From: Stutzerimonas stutzeri
GTDB taxonomy: Bacteria; Pseudomonadota; Gammaproteobacteria; Pseudomonadales; Pseudomonadaceae
Direction of reading: 5' to 3'
Assembly: GCF_000952685.1 (NCBI RefSeq)
Contig: NZ_JYHV01000011.1
Span: 248,001-312,000 of the forward strand
Length of the DNA stretch: 64,000 nucleotides
The position numbers were made by a program, and so were the translations under genes. Positions 57,601 through 64,000 of this stretch are shown here, piece after piece. The notes under the pieces are model-generated. The model was not told where the DNA came from, made no database searches, and saw only the letters and a program-made list of their open reading frames with translations. Numbering within the stretch: the first letter of the stretch is position 1; each line of letters begins with the position of its first letter.

Positions 57601-58887
57601 ATGACCATCTTTTACATGTTCGCAGGGTTGATACTGCTCATCCTGATCAATGTCCCGGTCGCCATTTCGCTGGGCATCGTCGGTGCGGTGGCGATCTTCT
57701 CCAGCTACGGCGCACTGGCCCTTCCGAATATCGGCATGGTGATGTTCGACGGCACGACCAGCTTCCCGCTGATCGCCATTCCTCTGTTCATCCTGGCCGG
57801 CGCGATCATGAACGCCTCGAGCATCTCGCGGCGCCTGATCGACCTGGCCTCGGCGATGCTCGGCTTCATCAAGGGCGGCTTGTCGATGGTGACCATCGGT
57901 GCCTCGATCTTCTTCGCGGAGATTTCCGGCTCGGCGGTCGCGGGCGTATCGGCTATCGGCAGCATCATGATCCCGGCGATGACCAGCAAGGGCTATTCAA
58001 AGGAATTCTCCGCCGCGTTGTCGTCCTCGGCCGCCAGTCTCGCGATCATTCTGCCGCCGTCGATTCCGATGATTCTCTACGCCGTAATGTCGGGAGAGTC
58101 GGTAGTGAAGATGTTCGTTGCCGGCATCTTCCCTGGATTGCTTGGTGCGATGGGGTTGGCAGGCATGTGCTACTACCTGGCTAGGAAGAACGACTTTCCG
58201 TCCGAGGGGGCGTTCCAGACCAAGCGGTTGTGGGAGGCGTTCAAAGGAGCGATCTGGGCGCTGTCGATTCCGGTGATCATCCTCGGAGGCATCTTTGGCG
58301 GGATCGTCACGGCCACCGAAGGAGCTGCGCTGGCGGTGGTGGTGGCGATCTTCATCAGCGCCTTCGTCTATCGCGAGTTCACGCTGCGCACCTTTTACAA
58401 GGCGTGCCTGGACGCCGGCGTACAAACCGCGGTGGTCATGTTGCTGGTAGCGAGCTCCGCGGTGGTGGGACTCTACCTGACCGAAACGCAACTGCCACAG
58501 CAGTTGGCCAGTTCCATCAGCGAGTGGACCAGCAACAAGTATGTGATTCTGGCGCTACTCAACATCATCTTTCTGATTCTCGGTGTTTTTCTGCACTCAG
58601 CGGCGGCGATCATTCTGGTCGTCCCTATCGTGCTGCCGCTGGTGCTGGCTGTCGGCATCGACCCGATCCACTTCGGGCTGATCGTCACGCTCAACCTGGC
58701 GATCGGGCAACAGACACCACCGGTTGCCAGCGTGCTGATCGCGTCCTGCTCGATCGCAAAGTCCGATATCTGGGCCACCTCCCGGACCAACCTGTGGTTC
58801 CTCGGTGTGCTCTTCGTGATCCTGCTGATCAATACCTATGTGCCGGCGTTTGCCTTGGCGCTGGTGAACCTGATCTACGGCGCCTGA
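57601..58887 (+). CDS. TRAP transporter large permease (DctM family)
   Basis: Predicted 428 aa; the ATG at 57601 (MTIFYMFAGLILLILINVPVAISLGIVGAV) is chosen over an upstream in-frame start. About a dozen membrane segments. DctM motifs include FPLIAIPLFILAGAIMNASSISRRLIDLASAMLG, the GSAVAGVSAIGSIMIPAM ion-site loop, LPPSIPMILYAVMSGESVVKMFVAGIFPGLL and the second-half GLIVTLNLAIGQQTPPVASVL. It is 7 bp short of touching the next frame, and the crotonase start is 52 bp away, so the transporter and enzymes may share a transcript. Confidence 0.94.
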   Translation: MTIFYMFAGLILLILINVPVAISLGIVGAVAIFSSYGALALPNIGMVMFDGTTSFPLIAIPLFILAGAIMNASSISRRLIDLASAMLGFIKGGLSMVTIGASIFFAEISGSAVAGVSAIGSIMIPAMTSKGYSKEFSAALSSSAASLAIILPPSIPMILYAVMSGESVVKMFVAGIFPGLLGAMGLAGMCYYLARKNDFPSEGAFQTKRLWEAFKGAIWALSIPVIILGGIFGGIVTATEGAALAVVVAIFISAFVYREFTLRTFYKACLDAGVQTAVVMLLVASSAVVGLYLTETQLPQQLASSISEWTSNKYVILALLNIIFLILGVFLHSAAAIILVVPIVLPLVLAVGIDPIHFGLIVTLNLAIGQQTPPVASVLIASCSIAKSDIWATSRTNLWFLGVLFVILLINTYVPAFALALVNLIYGA

Positions 58888-58939
58888 CCGCTATTTGATG
58901 CCCCACTGCCAAGCAGGCGGCGGGCAGGAGGAAACAAAG

Positions 58940-59734
58940 ATGAGTGACGTGTCTCAAGGACAAGTCGACTGTCGTGTCGACCAAGGCGTCGCCTGGGTCG
59001 GCTTCAACCGGCCGGAGAGCCGTAACGCGATGACCTGGCAAATGTACGACGCGCTGGAGCGCTTGTGTCGGGAGTTGGAGGCGGACTCGAACGTCGTCGC
59101 CGTGGTGTTTCATGGCTGCGGTGGGAAGGCGTTCGTGGCCGGCACCGATATCAAGCAATTCGCTGAGTTCGAAGGCGGCGAGGCGGGCGTGAATTACGAG
59201 CGCCGCATCGATAGCGTAATCGCGGGGCTGGAGAACCTGCGCAAGCCGACCATTGCCTTGCTCGAAGGCTTCTGTGTCGGCGGCGGCGCGGCCATCGCGC
59301 TGGCCTGCGATTTTCGATATTGCACACCGTCGCTGAAGTTTGGTGTTCCGATCGCCGAGACCCTGGGCAACTGCCTCTCGGTGACCAACGTATCACGTCT
59401 CATGGATCTGCTCGGCGTACCTCGCACGAAGGAGGTGCTGATGGCGGCCGAACTTATCGAAGCACCAGAGGCGTTAACGGCCGGACTGGTCAGCGCTGTA
59501 TTCGAGCCCGACGTTATCAGCGCGGAGGTTGCTCGCAAAGCGCAGGCGTTTGCCGGTCGCGCACCGCTGACCGTGCAGGCGACCAAGGAGACCATCAACC
59601 GAGTACTGGCGCACCGGCGTACGCCGGCGGACGCCAGCGATGACTGGATACGCGCCTGTTACGGCAGCCGTGACTTCAAGGCTGCGGTCGACAAATTCGT
59701 CAGCAAGACCCCGTTCGAATGGACCGGTGAGTAG
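58940..59734 (+). CDS. Crotonase-fold (enoyl-CoA hydratase/isomerase family) enzyme of unknown reaction
   Basis: Predicted 264 aa from the ATG at 58940 with CAGGAGG upstream. It has the crotonase oxyanion-hole segments KAFVAGTDIKQF (~63-74) and EGFCVGGGAAIALACDF (~109-125). The Glu of rat enoyl-CoA hydratase usually found just after GGG-x is Ala118, and the second catalytic Glu position (FGxPE) is Ile138 (FGVPIAETLGNC). Both acid/base glutamates are therefore missing, although Glu140 lies nearby. Hydration is unlikely as the reaction; an isomerase, decarboxylase, hydrolase or C-C lyase is possible. It lies 33 bp before the CoA-transferase gene. Confidence 0.88.
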   Translation: MSDVSQGQVDCRVDQGVAWVGFNRPESRNAMTWQMYDALERLCRELEADSNVVAVVFHGCGGKAFVAGTDIKQFAEFEGGEAGVNYERRIDSVIAGLENLRKPTIALLEGFCVGGGAAIALACDFRYCTPSLKFGVPIAETLGNCLSVTNVSRLMDLLGVPRTKEVLMAAELIEAPEALTAGLVSAVFEPDVISAEVARKAQAFAGRAPLTVQATKETINRVLAHRRTPADASDDWIRACYGSRDFKAAVDKFVSKTPFEWTGE

Positions 59735-59766
59735 CTTTTGCCGATCCCCGTGTTGGAGAACCAAGC

Positions 59767-60954
59767 ATGCTTCCGCTGAGCAACGTGAAAATCCTGGATA
59801 TCTCGCAAATCATGGCGGGCCCTTACTGCACCATGGTGCTGGGTGACCTCGGAGCCGAGGTCATCAAGGTCGAGAAAGCCAATGGTGGTGACGACAGCCG
59901 ACAAATGGGGCCCTACGTCAACGGCGAGTCCACCTGCTTTTTTCAGATCAACCGGAACAAGAAAAGCATCTCGCTGAATCTCAAGGACGAGCGGGCCCGG
60001 GACGTTTTCTATCGGCTGGCCTTGGATGCGGACGTCATCGTCGAGAACTACCGGCCGGGAGTGACGCAGTCGCTTCAAATCGATTACGAGACGATCCGTG
60101 CCCTGAATCCCGGGATCATCTATTGCTCGATTTCAGGCTATGGCCAGACCGGTCCCTCCCGCAACAAAGGCGGGTTCGATCTTGTAGCGCAAGGAATGAG
60201 CGGCCTGATGTCTATGACTGGCGAGCCTGGCAAGCGCCCCTTGAAAACCGGCATTGCGGTTTATGACATCGGCGCTGGCCTCACCGCTATCTATTCGATT
60301 CTTGCTGCTTATATTCACAAGCAGGGCACCGGTGAAGGACAGCACATTGACATCGCTATTACCGAATGCGGGCTGCCTTGGTTCGCCTGGGAAGCGGCCG
60401 CCTACTTCGCCGAGGGTACCGTGCCGCAGCCCACGGGATCGCGTCATCGCATCTCCGCGCCTTATCAGGCAGTCAAGGCTCGAGACGGCTACCTGATGCT
60501 TGGCTGCGCCAATCAGCGGACCTGGGAACGCCTGTGTCGCGACGTGATTGCGCGCGAGGACCTGCTTGGCGACGAGCGCTTCGTCACCAACAGCGACCGC
60601 GCGCGCAACGTCGAGGCGCTCGAAGAGATCCTCGAAGCGATCCTGTCCCAGCAGCCCATGGCGCATTGGCTCGGCCTGTGCGAGACGGCAGGGGTGCCGG
60701 CAGGGCCGATCAATGATTTCGCGCAGGCCATGCACGACGAACACTACCTGGAGCGTGGCATGGTTCAGGAGGTCAGCCACCCTGTGATCGGCAATATGAA
60801 AACCATTGGCTTTCCCGCGAAGTTTTCCCGCACGCCTTCACGGATTCGCCGACCTGCTCCGCTGTTTGCCGAGCACACCGACGAGGTACTGCATGAAATC
60901 GGTATGACCGGCGAAGACATCAGCCGGCTACGTAGTGAGGGCTGCATCCGCTGA
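59767..60954 (+). CDS. Class III CoA-transferase (CaiB/BaiF family)
   Basis: Predicted 395 aa with GGAG upstream of the ATG. It activates a carboxylic acid by transferring CoA from a donor such as succinyl-CoA or acetyl-CoA. Family features: VKILDISQIMAGPYCTMVLGDLGAEVIKVEKANGGDD, VIVENYRPGV, GYGQTGPSRNKGGFDLVAQGMSGLMSMTG, and the catalytic Asp167 in VYDIGAGLTAIYSILAAY, aligned with Asp169 of formyl-CoA transferase. C-terminal GVPAGPINDFAQAMHDEHYLERGM closes the fold. Donor and acceptor acids are not identifiable. It is paired with the crotonase-fold gene, an organisation like acid-activation pathways. Confidence 0.92.
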   Translation: MLPLSNVKILDISQIMAGPYCTMVLGDLGAEVIKVEKANGGDDSRQMGPYVNGESTCFFQINRNKKSISLNLKDERARDVFYRLALDADVIVENYRPGVTQSLQIDYETIRALNPGIIYCSISGYGQTGPSRNKGGFDLVAQGMSGLMSMTGEPGKRPLKTGIAVYDIGAGLTAIYSILAAYIHKQGTGEGQHIDIAITECGLPWFAWEAAAYFAEGTVPQPTGSRHRISAPYQAVKARDGYLMLGCANQRTWERLCRDVIAREDLLGDERFVTNSDRARNVEALEEILEAILSQQPMAHWLGLCETAGVPAGPINDFAQAMHDEHYLERGMVQEVSHPVIGNMKTIGFPAKFSRTPSRIRRPAPLFAEHTDEVLHEIGMTGEDISRLRSEGCIR

Positions 60955-60973
60955 ACTGTTTAGTTCTATGTGG

Positions 60974-60994
60974 TATTGAATTCAAAACTCAAAA
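60974..60994. promoter_or_regulatory. Candidate GntR operator, site 3
   Basis: Core TTGAAT-N5-ACTCAA inside an AT-rich patch between the CoA-transferase stop and the aminotransferase start (61024). It matches site 1 (54868-54888) at 16 of 21 positions, supporting a common regulator and a second promoter within the island. Confidence 0.5.
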
Positions 60995-61023
60995 TACAAG
61001 ATCAAGCGTCCTGGAGAACCGTC

Positions 61024-62232
61024 ATGCTGAAGCTCGATTTCCACCCGTCCGGCCGCCATTTCCTACAGATCCCGGGGCCTTCTCCAGTACCGGATCGTAT
61101 TTTGCGCGCCATGAGCTTGCCGACCATCGATCACCGTGGTCCTGAATTCGGCGCCCTGGGTCGCGAACTGCTGAGCAAGGTTCGGCAAGTGTTCAAGACC
61201 CAGCAGCCAGTGGTGATCTACCCCGCGTCCGGTACCGGCGCGTGGGAGGCGGCGCTGGTCAATACGCTGTCGGCAGGTGACCGGGTACTGATGTTCGAAA
61301 CAGGCCACTTTGCCACCCTATGGGAAAAAATGGCGCGACGGTTGGGGCTCGAGCCTGAATTCATCGGGTTGCCGGGTTATGAAGGCTGGCGCCGTGGCGT
61401 GCAGGCGGAAATGATCGAGCGGCGCTTGAAGGAAGACAGCGGCAACACGATCAAGGCCGTCTGCGTGGTGCACAACGAGACGTCCACCGGTGTGACCAGC
61501 GATATCGCGGCGGTGCGCCGCGCCATCGATGCGGCCAAGCATCCGGCACTGCTGCTGGTCGATACTATTTCCGGCCTGGCCTGCGCTGATTATCAGCACG
61601 ACGCCTGGGGCGTGGACGTGACCATTTCCGGTTCGCAGAAGGGCTTGATGCTGCCCCCGGGTATCAGCTTCAACGCGGTCTCGGAAAAAGCGATCGCAGC
61701 CAGCCGCAGCGCGAAATTGCCGAAAAGCTTCTGGGCCTGGGACGAAATACTCGAGCTCAACCGCAGCGGCTATTGGCCCTACACGCCCAACACCAATTTG
61801 CTGTACGGGCTGAACGAAGCGCTCGACATGTTGCTGGGAGAGGGCCTCGATCATGTCTTTGCGCGGCATCAGCGCTGGGCGGCCGGGGTTCGCAAGGCCG
61901 TCGAGACCTGGGGCCTGGAGGTGCAGTGTCAGGAGCCAAGCGTCTATTCGCCGGTGCTGACCGGTGTGGTGATGCCGGAGGGGGTGGATGCCGACGAGGT
62001 GCGCAGCCTGATCTATCGCCGTTTCGACCTTTCGCTAGGGACCGGGCTGGGTAAGGCGAAGGGCAAGATGTTCCGCATCGGTCATCTCGGTGATTGCAAC
62101 GACCTCACCCTGATCGCCACGCTCGGTGGTTGCGAGGCTGGCCTGAAGATGTCCGGCGTGTCGCTCACGGGCAGCGGGGTGCTCGCCGCACTGGACTACT
62201 TCGCAGCGAACCCGCTGGACGAGTCGCACTGA
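61024..62232 (+). CDS. Class V PLP aminotransferase (serine-glyoxylate/alanine-glyoxylate type)
   Basis: Predicted 402 aa; the ATG at 61024 (MLKLDFHPSGRHFLQIPGPSPVPDRILRAM) has GGAG upstream, and an earlier frame is not needed. The PLP Schiff-base lysine is Lys206 in SGSQKGLMLPPG and the ring-binding Asp is Asp180 (LLLVDTISGL). The HRGPEF and YPASGTGAWEAAL blocks are typical of the AGXT/SGAT family that aminates glyoxylate to glycine, using Ser, Ala, Asp or other amines. Specificity cannot be read. It comes before the FAD oxidase, so glyoxylate or another 2-oxo acid may link them. Confidence 0.92.
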   Translation: MLKLDFHPSGRHFLQIPGPSPVPDRILRAMSLPTIDHRGPEFGALGRELLSKVRQVFKTQQPVVIYPASGTGAWEAALVNTLSAGDRVLMFETGHFATLWEKMARRLGLEPEFIGLPGYEGWRRGVQAEMIERRLKEDSGNTIKAVCVVHNETSTGVTSDIAAVRRAIDAAKHPALLLVDTISGLACADYQHDAWGVDVTISGSQKGLMLPPGISFNAVSEKAIAASRSAKLPKSFWAWDEILELNRSGYWPYTPNTNLLYGLNEALDMLLGEGLDHVFARHQRWAAGVRKAVETWGLEVQCQEPSVYSPVLTGVVMPEGVDADEVRSLIYRRFDLSLGTGLGKAKGKMFRIGHLGDCNDLTLIATLGGCEAGLKMSGVSLTGSGVLAALDYFAANPLDESH

Positions 62233-62267
62233 CATTTCCCCTTTGATGGCAGACATGGGAGGTCGTG

Positions 62268-64000
62268 ATGACTTCGTTTACCGAACCCAGAATAACGGCG
62301 AGCAAGGTGTCATCGGAGCGCTCGTCGGCCTTGGCTGAGCGCTTGCGGCGCGAGATCGCCGGCGACGTACTGTTCGATCCGGCGTCACGTGGTCGCTACG
62401 CGACGGACGCTTCGATCTACCAGATTACGCCGGTCGGCGTGGTGATTCCGCGTCATCAGCATGATTTGCTGGTCGCATTGGATATCGCCCGAGATGCCAA
62501 GGTGCCGCTGCTGGCGCGCGGTGGCGGCACCAGTCAGTGCGGGCAGACGGTGGGTGATGCCCTGGTGGTCGATACCAGCCGTTGGCTGAACCAGATCGTC
62601 GAATTCGATGCGGATGCCCTGACCGTGGTGGTAGAGCCAGGGGTCGTGCTCGACGACCTGAATCGCTGGCTCAAGCCACATGGTTTGTGGTTTCCGGTGG
62701 ACGTGTCGACCTCGGCCCAATGCACCCTGGGCGGCATGGCCGGCAACAACTCCTGCGGCTCGCGCTCCATTCGCTACGGCAACATGGTGCACAACGTTCT
62801 AGGCATCGATGCGTTGCTGGCGGATGGCAGCGAGGCGCGCTTCGGTCTGCTCCATGAGCTGGCGCAGGGCGATCGGGTACGCCAGATCGCCCGCGAGGTG
62901 CAGCAAATCGCCGAGCGCGAGCAGAGCAATATTCGAGAGTATTACCCGAAGGTGCTGCGCCGCGTGGGCGGGTACAACCTTGATCTGTTCGACTGCCAAA
63001 ACCCGCTTCCTTACGATTCGAATGGGCAGGCCAACCTGGCCCATTTGCTGATCGGCTCAGAAGGTACGCTCGCGGTCACCCGGCGGATCAAGCTCAAACT
63101 GGCGCCGCTACCCCAGCACAAAGTGCTGGCCGTGGTGAACTTCCCGACCTTCTATCAGGCCATGGACCTGACCCAGCACATCGTGACGCTCGACCCAACA
63201 GCGGTCGAGCTGGTCGATCGCACGATGATCGACCTGTCGATGGAAAACCCGTCCTTCAAGCCGGTGATCGAGAAGGCATTGATCGGCCAGCCGGAGGCAT
63301 TGTTGCTGGTTGAATTCGCGGGCGAGGAGGTCGCCGGTCTGCAGGAACAGCTCGGCCGACTGAGCGAGCTGATGGCTGACCTCGGTCTGCCCGGCAGCGT
63401 GGTCAAAATGACCGAAGCGGTGGAGCAGACAGCCCTGTGGAACGTACGTAAGGCCGGCCTGAACATCATGATGAGCATGAAGGGCGACGGCAAGCCGGTG
63501 TCCTTCATCGAAGACTGTGCCGTGCCGCTGGAGCACCTGGCTGAATACACCGCCAAGCTCACCGAGGTGTTCCACAAACATGGCACCGAGGGCACCTGGT
63601 ACGCCCACGCCAGTGTTGGCACCTTGCACGTGCGACCGATTCTCGACATGCGCCGCGACGGTGCGCAAAAGATGCGCGCCATCGCCGAAGAAGCATCGGC
63701 GCTGGTGCGTGCCTACAAGGGGGCCTTTTCCGGCGAGCATGGGGACGGCTTGTGCCGCGGGGAGTGGGTGGCATGGCAGTTCGGCCCGCAGCTCAATGCC
63801 GCGTTCAAGGAGGTTAAGCAGCTGTTCGATCCGGACAACCTGTTGAACCCGGGCAAGATCGTCGATACCCCGCGCATGGACGATCACAGCTACTTCCGTT
63901 TCCCCAAAACCTATCAGCCGATTCCGGTGACGCCGGTGCTCGACTGGTCGGACTGGAATGTGTTGCGCGATCCACTTACCGGCGAGCAGAGTGCGCCCGG
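62268..64000 (+). CDS. FAD-linked oxidase, GlcD/Dld-like (3' end outside window)
   Basis: The ATG at 62268 has GGGAGG upstream; the frame stays open for 577 codons to the window edge. A PCMH-type FAD domain is visible: VGVVIPRHQHDLLVALDIARDAKVPLLARGGGTSQCGQTVG, then VEPGVVLDDLN and STSAQCTLGGMAGNNSCGSRSIRYGNMVHNV. The FAD-oxidase C-domain follows with AHASVGTLHVRPILDMR and FSGEHGDGL...FDPDNLLNPGKIV. The length and the continuing post-FAD region (FPKTYQPIPVTPVLDWSDW) suggest the large ~1000-aa FAD plus Fe-S type that oxidises D-2-hydroxy acids. The Fe-S half would lie beyond the window. Confidence 0.9.
   Translation, partial: MTSFTEPRITASKVSSERSSALAERLRREIAGDVLFDPASRGRYATDASIYQITPVGVVIPRHQHDLLVALDIARDAKVPLLARGGGTSQCGQTVGDALVVDTSRWLNQIVEFDADALTVVVEPGVVLDDLNRWLKPHGLWFPVDVSTSAQCTLGGMAGNNSCGSRSIRYGNMVHNVLGIDALLADGSEARFGLLHELAQGDRVRQIAREVQQIAEREQSNIREYYPKVLRRVGGYNLDLFDCQNPLPYDSNGQANLAHLLIGSEGTLAVTRRIKLKLAPLPQHKVLAVVNFPTFYQAMDLTQHIVTLDPTAVELVDRTMIDLSMENPSFKPVIEKALIGQPEALLLVEFAGEEVAGLQEQLGRLSELMADLGLPGSVVKMTEAVEQTALWNVRKAGLNIMMSMKGDGKPVSFIEDCAVPLEHLAEYTAKLTEVFHKHGTEGTWYAHASVGTLHVRPILDMRRDGAQKMRAIAEEASALVRAYKGAFSGEHGDGLCRGEWVAWQFGPQLNAAFKEVKQLFDPDNLLNPGKIVDTPRMDDHSYFRFPKTYQPIPVTPVLDWSDWNVLRDPLTGEQSAP

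Noticed and set aside
58940..60954. Itaconate degradation pathway
   Set aside because: A CoA-transferase and a crotonase-fold gene are present, but no citramalyl-CoA lyase is seen and the crotonase lacks the hydratase glutamates.

Overview
The window is a 64 kb stretch of GC-rich gammaproteobacterial chromosome. Gene content and order point to the genus Pseudomonas in the broad sense, probably the P. stutzeri group (Stutzerimonas). The clues are an MvaT silencer next to exonuclease I and PurU, the rpsP-rimM-trmD-rplS block beside ffh, the purT / DUF1289 / gamma-carbonic-anhydrase / Nudix group, xerD-dsbC-hom-thrC, and aapJQMP next to a small carboxylesterase and rhlB. The assignment rests on remembered synteny, not on a search. 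I see no rRNA, tRNA, CRISPR array, prophage or insertion sequence.

Layout. 1-5.1 kb: 3' part of a SadC-like diguanylate cyclase, a ferredoxin reductase, pyruvate kinase, a small lipoprotein, a DUF4124 protein and a PilZ protein. 5.1-11.9 kb: six tightly coupled minus-strand genes, in transcription order RDD, SpoIIM-like, DUF4129, DUF4350, MoxR ATPase and DUF58; the unit is recurrent in bacteria but has no agreed function. 12-17 kb: sbcB, mvaT, purU, a HerA-like ATPase and two small hypothetical genes. 17.7-24.8 kb: an orphan bifunctional mannose-1-phosphate guanylyltransferase / phosphomannose isomerase behind about 750 bp of non-coding DNA, yaaA, a CDF metal exporter with a long His-Asp repeat, a PIN-PhoH ATPase and moaCDE. 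25-33 kb: rhlB, a cyclic-nucleotide-binding-domain/GGDEF protein, an esterase and the aapJQMP amino-acid ABC transporter. 33-53.9 kb: mostly housekeeping genes (purL, ohr/ohrR, an L,D-transpeptidase, two Nudix genes, purT, a CorC-like protein, ffh, the rpsP operon, xerD, dsbC, hom, thrC).

54-64 kb is the most accessory-looking part. A GntR/FCD regulator is divergent from a GlcG/HbpS-type protein, a DctPQM TRAP transporter, a crotonase-fold enzyme, a class III CoA-transferase, a class V aminotransferase and a large FAD-linked oxidase that runs off the window. It looks like an uptake and catabolic island for an unknown organic acid. Two observations support treating it as one undescribed system. 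First, three related inverted repeats (WTGAAT-N5-ATNCAW type) lie upstream of its probable transcription units. Second, the crotonase lacks both glutamates of classical enoyl-CoA hydratases, so its reaction is probably not simple hydration.
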